DNA of 64,000 nucleotides from Viridothelium virens (Eukaryota; Ascomycota; Dothideomycetes; Trypetheliales; Trypetheliaceae). Position numbers and translations under genes: made by a program. The stretch spans positions 372,001-436,000 of the forward strand of contig ML991776.1 of NCBI GenBank assembly GCA_010094025.1. Reading direction: 5' to 3'. Positions 11,193 to 21,456 of this stretch are shown here, piece by piece (the stretch's first letter is position 1; each line of letters begins with the position of its first letter). The notes beneath the pieces were generated by a model. It was given only the letters and a program-made list of their open reading frames with translations, was not told the origin of the DNA and did not search any database.

Positions 11193-13215
11193 ATGATGGC
11201 TACCATCCAATTTCCATCTTCAACCCCCCTCAAGCAGGAGACTGATATTGACATGAACTCCTTCATCGACTTCAGCGGTGGAGAAAGCTATTCATCCCCT
11301 AAACAAGACTCATTCTTCCCTCGTCCCACTCTGGAAGCTTCAGAGCTACCTGAATCTGAGGACTTTCAAAGCTTTTCTGGGCCTAGCCATGAGTACGAAC
11401 GATACCAACAACAAACGGGTCTCCCACCCGCGGCTTTAACTCATCTGCATGCCTTCATCGACGAAGAGTCCCAAACTTTATCTCAGTCTTCCAGTTCTGT
11501 CTCAGGAAACTTTGAAATCCCTGCAGCTGCATTCAATGAGGAGACGTCCTTTGACGACGTTTTGGCTACTACCATGGATGGATTTGCGTATGATGAGCAG
11601 GTTCGTTCCCCCTCACAACCGTGCTGTTTAGGTAGTCTCCAGGAACCTAAAATAAACCCTTCAATCGTAAATTTCCTCACTCGCCAGATCATGTTTAACT
11701 GTTCTGGTTTAAATACTAACTTCTTTGTACAGAATGTACCGAATGCACAGCCGCAATTCAGTCATGATGCCATGCAAAGGGTTCAGCAAAGACGTTCACT
11801 GCAAGAGGCATCTTACAGACCCGAGACACAACCTCGCCTCTCGGTTCCGACCCACAATCCATATTCAAATTTACAGCGCACCCAATCAGTGACCACGCCA
11901 CAAACGCTGCACCCTCAACAAACTCTTCAAGCGTCACCAATCACAAGTCGACCCGCCTCGCAACAACGCTTCGACCCTCAAATCACCCAGATTAACGTAG
12001 ACGAGACTATTCATCGCGTATTGGCAAAGATTCGCCATGATAGTGTCCAATCGGGAAAATTGCCAGAGGATGATGGGTCTCCAGGCAGCAGCACTCCTCA
12101 TCTCGCAAAGGCGAAGAAGGATGAGGAGGAAATGGACGCAGATGAGAAGCTTCTTGCCAGTGAGGAGGGTAAAGCGCTCAGCAGCAAAGAACGACGGCAA
12201 TTACGTAATAAAGTCTCAGCCAGAGCCTTCCGACACCGCCGAAAGGGTTGGTAACGCCATTGGCCTGTCAAATTCATGTGCTAACCATCGAATAGAGTAT
12301 ATTACCCAGCTCGAGGATGAAATTAAGAGCAAGAACAGTGCTCTGGACTGCACCGTCAACGAGAATCACAAATTGAGAAAAGAAAACGAACAGATGTCTA
12401 ACTTCATCAAGGATCTGCTTTCGAAGCCTGCATTTCGAGGTACTCTCGAGGACATTGCCACAGAGCAACAGCTTCACTCTAGAAATCCATCCATGGGCCC
12501 CCCTCCAAGGCGAGCGGCTTCAGCCCAACTGATGGCTCCCAATACCCCCACGAACATGCCGAACTTTGGCATGGCGACGTCTCCAATTGGGCAGCAAGCT
12601 ACGCCGCAGCAATTCACTCACACATCGCACACAGTGATGCAGCATCCGAGGAGTTCAGGGCCGGACTTTGATATTGCGGCGATGAGTGGGCTGAACCTAC
12701 AGGGGAGTGGTGACCAGTGGGGATCGGCCAGCAGCTCAAGCAACAGCTCCACTAATCAGTGGAATACTGACACCATGCCCTACGACGTAAATCCTAACGT
12801 TTCCGGCTTTGCGGTCCTCGATCTACCACAGGGCCCCTCGTTGGAGCAGCTCAAATCAGAAGTGCTCTCTGGCAAGGGAAGTGAGCCAATCCTGCCAATG
12901 ATCGACACCGATCAGGACTCGAAACTCGATCGCCCCATCATCCGCGAAGTCATGCCTACGCCCACAGAAAAGGCTGATGCTCCTACTGGCCTTCCTGTTG
13001 TTGGCGGACCTGGGTTCGACGACGCTGATTTTGATTTATTTTGTGATATCCCTGCTGCAGCTCCCCATCAGACCACATCTGCGGTTTCTCGTTCTGGAAA
13101 ATACAACCTGATCGTCCTGCCGCCAAGCAATCCTTTCATGAACCCCGAAGAGCGTCTTGAAAGGATGTGTCAAGCACTCGACGCGTTGGTGGATCGTCTT
13201 GAGAATTTGATGTAA
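11193..13215 (+). CDS. bZIP transcription factor
   Basis: Three exons: 11193-11600, 11733-12246 and 12296-13215, about 613 residues. The start is a tandem ATG ATG (11193/11196). Residues 1-280 are Ser/Gln/Pro-rich and probably an activation region. The basic region is KERRQLRNKVSARAFRHRRK, with the diagnostic Asn295-x7-Arg303 spacing, followed by a heptad segment EYITQLEDEIKSKN and beyond. The rest is Gln/Ser-rich, with a conserved-looking helical C-terminus (NPEERLERMCQALDALVDRL). Intron 1 has a perfect TACTAAC branch site near 11714. Intron 2 falls exactly between the basic region and the zipper and has an unusual GTTGGT donor. Target genes are unknown. The basic region recalls Neurospora ASL-1-like factors, but I would not transfer the name. 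Confidence 0.85.
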
Positions 13216-13834
13216 CTGCTTTGCTGGTTGAACATGGAGTTTCACTTGGGTATGGTTTAGCGGTTACGTTATTGGCATGGCCTTGGAATGGGTTGTTACG
13301 TTGTTACTGGAGTAGGAATGTAAAGATAGGTGGTGGTTTTGGATAGAAATCCGGCTGGCGCGTTTCGATGCGGTATCACTTATCGTGTCGAATCGATGGA
13401 GGCTGTAGATAAGGCTCCCTTCAGTATGAACGAGATTCATTAAATTCTGTGATTTGGATGTTTTCACCTATGAGGCGAGCCCATAATGATTCTCACAAAT
13501 CTGTAACATTAGGTATCCTCGAAACCAAAACTCCATTCCGTCGAATCGTCAATCGTAATTGCAAGCACATTTATACAAAGCTGACTGCATGACTGTATAA
13601 CTGGTTAATGCACAGTTTCCGATCGCTCGGGAATACCTTGACTTACTCTTACTCTGTACGGAGTACCACGTTGTGAAAGGCCGAATTGGCCGTTCGGGCC
13701 AACATTTCGTCACATCTTGTCTATGACTCTCGAAGCCCAAAAATTTTAATGCTCGATCCTCAATGTACTGTATGCTAGAGCTCGTATACTTGACTCTTTA
13801 AAACTGCATTGCGGCCAACACATGAATTGAGGCA
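13216..13834. other. Intergenic spacer, bZIP 3' side to tRNase Z
   Basis: About 620 bases without a supported gene. It contains a near-palindromic ACTCTGTACGGAGTA at 13651-13665, a motif that recurs in other spacers of the window. The tRNase Z promoter and any 5' exon of that gene must lie here; I could not find an exon that joins it in frame. Confidence 0.5.
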
Positions 13835-13864
13835 TAACGTCACGTCTGCGGCAGCATTATCAAA

Positions 13865-16800
13865 TTGGCTTCAAAATTCATCTTCGGAGGACGACTAACG
13901 ACCGGTACGAATGCACGATTTACGACAGTGCCATCTTTCGTCCAGTCAAACCGACAATCCTACTGGTTAGGCCTTCAAACCCCATCGAGGAAATCGCTAC
14001 AGGCACAACACAGGGATCTTTCTGGCAAACCCTCACCGTTTGGTCAGATTAATGAGCTTTTCAAGAAGAGCACTACTGCTCGTTCGGACACTGACCTTTT
14101 AAAGAATCATGATGATCAAGAGTCGCATTTAGTCCATAATGAGTCGCAATCGCAACCACGTACGAAAAGGCGGCTGAAGATCGGATCTGAAAGGACTTGG
14201 CGGACCTGGGAGACGCCATACGTTCCTGTCCACGTAACTCAACCTCACTTCCTTACATCCCCGGCAATATACAGCTTTCCCAGCAAGCATTACCTTTGCC
14301 TCCACAAGCCAAGCATTGCGCACAGAAACATCATTGCAAAACGTCCAACGACTGTAAAAGAGTTCAATAGGATGAAGTGCTACATCCAGTTTCTCACAAC
14401 GCCTACCGCGGATACCCGTGGTACAGCAATACTGCTTCACTTCGACAATAAGCGGTACATCATTGGTAATATTCATGAAGGTCTACAGCGGGCACTTATT
14501 CAGTTGGGACCAAAGTTGGGAAAGGTTGGAGAGATTTTCATGACGGGCCGGATGGAATGGAGCAATGTTGGAGGTCTCCTTGGCATGGTCTTAACACTGG
14601 CGGATAGCGCAGCATCCAGTGCAGCAGCTAAAGCAGAGGACCGAGAAAAGAGCTTAAAGAGAAAGGCCGAGAGAGAACAGATGAATGGAGGGCTGAGTCA
14701 GGGGGGAGGGGGTGATTCAGAACCTCTGAAAGGGGTGCAGCTAGACGAAATGTCAAGACTCACCTTGTTCGGAGCACCGAACCTCAACCATTTACTGGCG
14801 ACCGCCAGGAAGTTCATCTTCCGAAAGGGGATGCCTTTGGAAGCAATAGAAATAGAGGATCAGAACGGAAAGGACCAGGATCGTAAATGGGCACCAACAT
14901 GGTCAGATGAAAATGTCAAAGTCTGGGCCATGTCCGTCTTACCGCAGAGTCCACTTACTGAGCAAACGATTGGATCAGCGCCACTTAACCCTCGGAAGCG
15001 AAGTTTCGACATGGTTGACGTGGCGGATGCCGATGACATGACAAAAGAGCAATTGCGTGCACGGAATTTGCAAGTCACGAAAGCTGTTGTCTCTGACATG
15101 TTCGCTTCACAATGGAGCCTAGATGCACTCTTTGAAACCCCTTTATCCGAAGTACGACTTCCCGCTGCCCTCTTCGTTCGCGACGCAAAGACAAAGAAAA
15201 TTGAAAGGTACACCGGGCCAGTTCCAGGAGGCCGGGAAACACTGCCGGATATCACTGTACTGGTACGAAAACCATGGCCTGGTGCAAATGTGAAGTCTCT
15301 ACCACGTACAGAGCCTGCCAAGGAAGCTATCTCCTACATTTTCTGCTGCCATAGCGCACGTGGGAGATTCAGACCTGAGGAGGCTATTAAACTAGGCGTT
15401 GCCAAGCACGATTTCAGGAGGCTGGCCGCTGGAGAATCCGTTTTTACCACGGATGGGACTACCGTTTATCCTCATATGGTTCTGGAATCATCCAGGCCAG
15501 GTAACGGTGTTGCCGTTGTGGATATCCCAACTGCTGACTACCTAGAACCTCTCATTAATCGAGAGGAATGGAGGTCAGAAGCTGTTGCCGGCGTAGGTGC
15601 TATAGTGTGGCTTCTTGGGAAAGACGTTAGCCAGAGTCCTGCTCTACGCGGTTTTATGGAAGAGTTCAAGCATCTCCAGCACATTATCTCATCTCCGGAT
15701 CATTCGATGAATCGGCTATCCCTGGATTCTGCGGCGTCGGCGACGATTCGATTGAGCCAAATGGATTCGGATCGTTACCAGCCGCTCATTTCTACGAACA
15801 ATGCTACATTGGAGACTAACGGTCCTACGCCGAATCAAGACCTTCCAAAGTCAGTTCACATCCCTGAACGAGGCGAAGTGCTGAATTTGATGCCTCGGTT
15901 CGAACGTGATGATAGGCCGAAGGTCCCACTCCTGGACATTGAGGCGGTCAAAGCAGAGACTTCAGCAGACGTATTGTCATCAGCGAGCGAGGCTACAAGA
16001 GGCATCGCAGCCGATGAAATGGAGTTGCGTCAGTGGGCTGATGGTCTCCCCAGCAATGACGCTGAGATAATTACCTTGGGAACCGGCTCAGCGTTGCCCT
16101 CGAAATATCGAAATGTTTCAGCAACTCTCGTCCGCGTGCCGGGCTACGGATCAGTCCTTCTTGACTGTGGCGAGAATACGCTCGGTCAGCTACAACGCAT
16201 TGCCAAGCCTGACGAACTGCGCGAGATTTTGCGCGACCTTCGGATCATTTGGATCAGCCACATGCACGCTGACCATCACCTCGGCATTGTCTCTGTCATA
16301 CGGGCCTGGTACACCGAAGTCCACGGAGCTCAACCTGCGGACACTATCCCCTTCTCCAGCGATCTCCACAGCAACCCAGCCAAGCTCATGAAAGAAAATC
16401 GCCTTGCCATCATCTCCGAAGGTTCCATGCTCCAATGGCTTCATGAGTACAGCGCCGTGGAAGACTATGGCTACTCTCGCCTCGCCCCCATCGCCATCAC
16501 CCCGGCCAACCCCAGCCAAAACATCGCCTCCAGCCTACAATGGTTCGCCCAGCCCGTCTCCGTCTCCACCGCCACTCCCAACAACAACAATACCACCACC
16601 ACCTCCACCAACGGCTCCTCCTCCAGCCCACCCTCTACCAACCCACCCATCTCTCCCACCCCACCCATCCCCCAACGCGGCAACGCCTCGTCCCCCTCCC
16701 CCCTGCTCTCCCCCCTCCTCCTCAACCTACGCTCCATCACCGCAGTGCGGATCCCACACTGCCGCGGCTCGCTCGCACTGACCCTAACCTTCCCCTCGGG

Positions 16801-17575
16801 GCTCAAGCTCGCCTACTCCGGCGACGGCCGGCCCTCCCGCCGGTTCGCGGCGGTCGGACGCGACGCGCACGTGCTGATCCACGAGGCGACCTTCGACGAC
16901 GAGCTGCGCGGGGACGCGGTGGCGAAGAAGCACAGCACGACGGGGGAGGCGCTGCGGGTGGGCGCGTGGATGCGGGCGCGTGCGGTTGTCTTGACGCATT
17001 TTAGTCAGAGGTATCAGAAGGTGCCGGTGTTGGAGGGGGTGGTGGAAGCGGTGGGGCGCGGGGAGGGGTTGGGGGCGGAGGAGGAAGAGGAGGTCGAGGG
17101 GGAGGGGGACGGGCCGGTGGATGCGGGAGTGGGGATGAGTCGGTCGGAGTCGATGTTTGTATCGTTGGCTGGGGGTGGAGCTGAGCAGAGTGGGCTGCGG
17201 AGGGAAAGTGGGAAGGATGAGTTGATGGGGGATGTGAGTGATGATGCTAAAGCGAGGGCGGAAGCGTCGTCGACGGGTAAGGCTGTTAGTGCTAGGAGAA
17301 GCGTGGCAGACTCGGAGCTCGAAGAAACGGCGGCAGCTGCGCGGAATATGAAGATCGCTATTGCGTTCGACTATATGCGACTTCGTATTGGCGACATCGC
17401 CAAAATGAGCTATTTCACGCCGGCGCTACGCCAGATGTTTAAAGATGATGAGTCGGCAAAAGATGAAGGTGTGGGAAAACCAACCACAGGAAGCGCGAAG
17501 GCGGAGGTCAAGAAGAAGTTGAAAGAGAAAGCGAGTAAAGAAAGTATGAAGCCAGCAAGTGGTGAAAGGAGCTAG
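13865..17575 (+). CDS. tRNase Z, long form (ELAC2/Trz1), 3' pre-tRNA endonuclease
   Basis: Removes the 3' trailer from precursor tRNAs in nucleus and mitochondria. The uninterrupted frame gives 1236 residues. The amino half is the degenerate metallo-beta-lactamase domain of the long form, beginning near Met170 with MKCYIQFLTTPTADT. The catalytic carboxy half has GTGSALPSKYRN, the metal site SHMHADHHLG (His799, His801, Asp803, His804), SGDGRPS, the acidic IHEATFDD, and LTHFSQRY. Low-complexity Asn/Thr/Pro and Glu/Gly inserts sit at about 890-930 and 1060-1090. The first in-frame ATG is at 14372 (residue 170). The preceding 169 codons are open, begin at a TTG with strong AAA-TTG-G context, and contain no acidic residue for about the first 50. 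I list the extended frame; the AUG-initiated form would be 14372-17575. Confidence 0.85.
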   Translation: MASKFIFGGRLTTGTNARFTTVPSFVQSNRQSYWLGLQTPSRKSLQAQHRDLSGKPSPFGQINELFKKSTTARSDTDLLKNHDDQESHLVHNESQSQPRTKRRLKIGSERTWRTWETPYVPVHVTQPHFLTSPAIYSFPSKHYLCLHKPSIAHRNIIAKRPTTVKEFNRMKCYIQFLTTPTADTRGTAILLHFDNKRYIIGNIHEGLQRALIQLGPKLGKVGEIFMTGRMEWSNVGGLLGMVLTLADSAASSAAAKAEDREKSLKRKAEREQMNGGLSQGGGGDSEPLKGVQLDEMSRLTLFGAPNLNHLLATARKFIFRKGMPLEAIEIEDQNGKDQDRKWAPTWSDENVKVWAMSVLPQSPLTEQTIGSAPLNPRKRSFDMVDVADADDMTKEQLRARNLQVTKAVVSDMFASQWSLDALFETPLSEVRLPAALFVRDAKTKKIERYTGPVPGGRETLPDITVLVRKPWPGANVKSLPRTEPAKEAISYIFCCHSARGRFRPEEAIKLGVAKHDFRRLAAGESVFTTDGTTVYPHMVLESSRPGNGVAVVDIPTADYLEPLINREEWRSEAVAGVGAIVWLLGKDVSQSPALRGFMEEFKHLQHIISSPDHSMNRLSLDSAASATIRLSQMDSDRYQPLISTNNATLETNGPTPNQDLPKSVHIPERGEVLNLMPRFERDDRPKVPLLDIEAVKAETSADVLSSASEATRGIAADEMELRQWADGLPSNDAEIITLGTGSALPSKYRNVSATLVRVPGYGSVLLDCGENTLGQLQRIAKPDELREILRDLRIIWISHMHADHHLGIVSVIRAWYTEVHGAQPADTIPFSSDLHSNPAKLMKENRLAIISEGSMLQWLHEYSAVEDYGYSRLAPIAITPANPSQNIASSLQWFAQPVSVSTATPNNNNTTTTSTNGSSSSPPSTNPPISPTPPIPQRGNASSPSPLLSPLLLNLRSITAVRIPHCRGSLALTLTFPSGLKLAYSGDGRPSRRFAAVGRDAHVLIHEATFDDELRGDAVAKKHSTTGEALRVGAWMRARAVVLTHFSQRYQKVPVLEGVVEAVGRGEGLGAEEEEEVEGEGDGPVDAGVGMSRSESMFVSLAGGGAEQSGLRRESGKDELMGDVSDDAKARAEASSTGKAVSARRSVADSELEETAAAARNMKIAIAFDYMRLRIGDIAKMSYFTPALRQMFKDDESAKDEGVGKPTTGSAKAEVKKKLKEKASKESMKPASGERS

Positions 17576-17785
17576 GGCCTGAATCAGAGAGGAAGTACGT
17601 TGCAAATGTCGAAGATAGACCGACGTCATGCATTGGCTTGCGCCCAAGTGTATAATAAATTAAGCTACCTCTTATAGTATAAACCCCTCGAATTTCCCTC
17701 TTTCTCCATATGTTGAGATTAGGAATCGAGAATTACTTTCTCATGCAGGTAAGCAAAGTGGAATGACAAGTGTGCTGTCAAGCCG

Positions 17786-18853
17786 CTATCCTCGCCTGAA
17801 CTCAAGTAACTCCACCCCATCGTGCCCTTCAGGATCAGATCCGGCCACCACCAGCCTATCCATCCATACTAGTGCCACCACGCTCATCATAAGAGCCACC
17901 GCCAGCCACATGATAGCTATCAATGTGGCTGAGGCGGATGTATAAACTCCCGATGCCGTCCAATCACGGACATCAAAGCTCGCTGAATACTGTGTATCGA
18001 GAGTGCCAGAATAGGGTCGCCGCGCGAGATGCGACATGCCCGAAGCGCCTACTAGGAGGCAGATAGTGGCGGCTATGGAGAGAATTTTGTTGGGTGTTAG
18101 GGGCTGCCGGCGGGAAGTGAAGAGCTGGGGTGTGATGACGAGTGCAGTGAGGCCGGAGAGGGAGAAACCAACGGCCCAGAAGACTTTGCTGTGTCGGATT
18201 AATGTCGATGATTAGCGCCGAGACCTTAGCTCGGAGAATCTTCGTGTCGATGAGGCCGGGTTCTACTTGTCCATGGTTACTCGACAAGAGAAGTCCGGCG
18301 GATATCATATACCTCTGGTGGATTTCGTGGTCTGGGTCAGACGACTCACATGTATTCCAGGTGGTATGTCAAGCACGCGTCTGCGGGACCGGCGCCACCA
18401 TCGCAAGTGCCGAACGAGATGGTGGAATGGTTTCGCCCGTTGTGCGCGTCTTTCCTTGGCCATATGAAGCCGGCTTGGGGGTCTCCATGGATACTGTGGC
18501 AGACTGTTGTTGTCGCCCAGCTGTGGCTTGCGGTCTGGACTTTGGAGTCTGTGCAGACGGACAGGAAATGCAGGCGAGCGGTGTAATATTGGTCAGACAA
18601 ACCTTGCCACTGGAGCAGGGTAGGTTAGCTCTATGTACAACGACGTAAAATTCAACGTGAAGTATAATAGGCGAAATAGGAGTTACCTCGATGAGATACA
18701 AGCTTTGTGCACTGTCGAGCGTCAGTATTCCGCAGAACAAAGTTGGTGTAGTAAGACTTACAATCCTGGTCTGTATCCACCAATGAATGAGAAGAGACCC
18801 AGCATGAAAACTGCGAAGGAGGAAAAGAGAGCGAAGGCGAGTTCCACACGCAT
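17786..18853 (-). CDS. Four-helix membrane protein (SUR7/PalI/claudin-like topology)
   Basis: Four exons: 18853-18762, 18711-18687, 18609-18350 and 18188-17786, giving 259 residues with all phases consistent. Helix 1 (about 4-25, LAFALFSSFAVFMLGLFSFI) is followed by a long lumenal-type loop with four Cys and a WQGLSDQYY stretch. Then come helices at about 127-148 (VFWAVGFSLSGLTALVIT), 158-178 and 210-232, and a short acidic tail. One short first helix, a Cys-containing loop of about 100 residues and three more helices is the layout of SUR7/PalI and claudin-like proteins, which sit in plasma-membrane domains. I do not recognise a family-specific motif, so the function is open. The 25-base second exon is required for the frame. 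It is convergent with tRNase Z, with 210 bases between stops. Confidence 0.65.
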
Positions 18854-18885
18854 GACGGGAGAAGAAAGGGGTTAGTTGGCTGTAA

Positions 18886-18953
18886 TCGTGGTTGTAGTTG
18901 TAAGTGTTGTTGAAGGTGTAGTTGAGGCTGTAGTTGTAGATGTAGATGTAGTG
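18886..18953. repeat. Degenerate TGTAGTTG/TGTAGATG simple repeat
   Basis: About 68 bases of imperfect GTAGTTGTA, GTGTAGTTG and TGTAGATGTAG units just upstream of the membrane-protein start codon. Read on that gene's strand, it is a CTAC/CAAC-rich leader or promoter segment. Confidence 0.6.
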
Positions 18954-18978
18954 GGTAATGGTTTTCAGGAATATTTTG

Positions 18979-19014
18979 GAGAAGTGGATGGAGAAGTGGA
19001 TGGAGAAGTGGATG
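18979..19014. repeat. Three exact copies of a 12-bp unit (GAGAAGTGGATG)
   Basis: The unit GAGAAGTGGATG is present three times head to tail with no mismatch, followed by a degenerate AAGATG. It is a small minisatellite in the upstream region of the minus-strand membrane-protein gene and is likely to vary in copy number between strains. Confidence 0.85.
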
Positions 19015-19419
19015 AAGATGCAGGAAAGAAAGGTCTTAAATAGCGAGGATGTTTGACATTCACTTGCCTACAATCAAACTTTGGTTATCTGGTTGTACAG
19101 GACCAGATGTGATATCGGGTGTCGCAGATAGCCGTGTCTGTTAATCAAATCACCACGAGCAGTGTGATGCATACCGTTTGCAAACCCCTTCACCGACATT
19201 AAGAAATTGCGTGTTAGATAGAATCACTATGCAGATGAGATAGAGGCCAACCTGTGGCCTCACACATTATGAAATGCTAATAGTTACAATTAGGGTATCT
19301 TATGCAAAGAATTGCGTAGCGTACATGGAATAGAAGTTTTGATCCCTGGTCCCGCCAACGGGATCCGACATGGAGTTAGCGATGAGGTAGTATCCAAGCT
19401 GCTCGATCCGCAGGGCTCA

Positions 19420-20781
19420 TTAAAGACTAGAAAATAACGCACCCGTCACCAACGCGGCCACGATTGCGAATCCCACTGCCCAGCTGCTGATACTGGCGTT
19501 GAGCGTGCTGTCTGCGGTTTCGCCAATCTCTCCAGCGCCCTGGTTGGCATGGCCACTGCCAGCAATCTGGCTGTGCAGGGACGACTCGGCGGAGAGGATG
19601 TTGGTAGAGCGAGCACCAGGACAAAAGATGACTTCAAATCCGGCACCAGCAGGCACGATAAATGTAGATGTTTTGTCATCGTAAGCTGGTAGATGGCTGG
19701 TCAGTCTTCAACCCTCGTACTTTGATTATGATGAAGCAAGTGGTCATCCCTACCGTAACTATAAACGTCCGGACACACGGACTTCACTGCCTTGCTATAT
19801 TCGCTAGGCTGGCATTTTTGAGGGGAGTTGTAGTTTCCCGTACAACAGTCAGAATCGTCGCGATATTTGGAACAAGCAGAGTAACAAGGGTCGAAAACCG
19901 GCCGTTGGATGTTGTCGTCAGGGTAGGGATATACACCGTCACCGGGTTTTTGTGGTGGGCTAACTTGCAAGTCCCATGGACACCAATTGGAGACGTCAGA
20001 TGCCGTAGTCTTAGTGTTGAAAGGTAACGGAGACGAGGAATTGGTGTTCAGAAAGGTAGCTTGGCCATTACTGTATGGCCAGTAGTTCGTATCCGGATTG
20101 AGGTTTCCAAGGGAAGCCACACATGACGGGTTGGTTGCATTCGGAGGAATGCCTTGAAATGACGAATTCGAGCCGCCCTGGAGGACGATTGCTATTGGCA
20201 AGTTATATCCATCGACTAAAGAGATGTCATAGTAGCTCTGTCCATCGCCACCGTCCATCGTGAATTCGGCCAATGTCACCGGGACCGCACCCTTCCTCAA
20301 CTTTCAGCATGGCTCTATGTTCAGTCGGAGGAATATTACCACATACTGCACCCGAACATGAGACTTGCGCATTGCAGTCGCCCGTCTGGCACGCCGACCA
20401 TCCCCCATTGCCTCCATTAGCTGGCCCATTTCCCTGACTGTTGAAGCTACAGTTCGTCCTGCCCCAGACTCTGCCCTGCCAATCCGCGGAAACGGAAAAA
20501 TTCTGCGTGTTACCCGGTTGTAGCTCGAATCCGCTCTGGGACGGGCCTGAGGTGCCGCCTTGAGTATTGATGCCAGGATATATGGTTTCTCCGCACCAGT
20601 TGGTTACTATGAGTGGGACACTGTTGCCGCCGAAGTTTTGGCGTGGGGCAATGTGCCGTTTCATATGATGTATTGCTTGGCTCTGCGGAGCGCATTCTAG
20701 GATGGCGAGGACGATGAAGAGCGAAAGCAATGCGTGCAGCCAATGCCGAGCGTGTCGTATCCTGGCTTGTTCGAAGAACAT
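19420..20781 (-). CDS. Secreted thaumatin-like protein with GPI-type C-terminus
   Basis: Three exons: 20781-20347, 20291-19754 and 19685-19420, 412 residues. A signal peptide core WLHALLSLFIVLAILEC is followed by a mature start near QAIHHMKR. The thaumatin fold is marked by IVTNWCGETIYPGI, the GFELQPGNTQNFSV strand, RVWGRTNC, TLAEFTMDGGDGQSYYDISL and VDGYNLPI, with many Cys (CPWDLQV, DPCYSACSKY, DCCTGNY). Plant thaumatin-like proteins bind and sometimes cleave beta-1,3-glucan; fungal ones are probably wall or secreted proteins of little-known role. The last 20 residues (WAVGFAIVAALVTGALFSSL) are hydrophobic and end the protein, which suggests a GPI anchor or tail anchor. Both introns have GT-AG ends and in-frame joins. 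Confidence 0.88.
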
Positions 20782-21456
20782 GGCGGTCCTTCGGAGTAGC
20801 TCGAGGATGAGTGCTGCTTCGATCCGGCGCCTTCTCGGCGCCCTTCACTTGTTGCAATATAGCCACAGATTGGGAGATGTAGGGATATTCTGCAAAGAGA
20901 GATAAGATGGGATAATGTGCGGAAGGTGGAAAAAGGTGATGAGGATGCAGAAACTCAAGGTGGACGAAAAAGACATTGTATAATTTCATATCGGTAACCA
21001 AGGCATGATCCTAGTAGCATGTGGTAGTGCACGCTACCAACGATCGCAGCCATGAGGCAGGCGCCCAGGAACAATTGACGGCCGTTCAATGAATCGCCTT
21101 GGAAGTTGCAGGCTTGATACAGACCCTTGCAGCACTTGCTGCAGCATGACGTCGTCTACCCGCCCGCCGTCAACCCGCCGTCAACCCCACGAACCCCTGG
21201 CGCCGGTGAGCCCAACGAGTCCACCGAGTCCACCGAGTCTACTAGACCGAGTCTACCGAGCCCCGCGAGCCCCACATTCGACTCTATCGCTGTTTCGAGC
21301 AACCTCACCTGACCATTGAATCTGTCGGACTGGAGCATGCCTACCTACCTAAGTAAGCATTGAAGAAAAAAAATGTAACCAATACTCCAATTCCTTGCCC
21401 TCATCCATCATCGGCTGCCGGTCTAGCAGGAACTCTTCGAAAACGAGTCTGCACTC
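20782..21456. other. Divergent spacer, thaumatin-like gene to Xaa-Pro aminopeptidase
   Basis: The spacer holds two promoters. At about 21208-21262 there is a degenerate 9-base repeat of the ACCGAGTCC/ACCGAGTCT kind. A short open frame across it (21127-21312) encodes only Ser/Thr/Pro/Glu repeats and is not counted as a gene. Confidence 0.5.
21208..21262. repeat. Degenerate ACCGAGTCC/T 9-base tandem repeat
   Basis: About six imperfect copies of a CCGAGTC-containing unit occur in the leader or promoter region of the aminopeptidase gene. Units keep the ACCGAGTC core but vary at the last bases. Confidence 0.5.

Larger units (their letters stand above)
18854..19419. other. Intergenic spacer with GTAGTTG-rich and 12-bp tandem repeats
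   Basis: The spacer lies between the start of the membrane-protein gene and the end of the thaumatin-like gene on the same strand. Apart from the simple repeats at 18886-19014, nothing gene-like is seen. Confidence 0.55.

Noticed and set aside
16404-17004. Pro-rich plus-strand frames overlapping tRNase Z
   Set aside because: They are alternative frames of the low-complexity Asn/Thr/Pro insert between the two catalytic motifs of tRNase Z, which continues in one frame.
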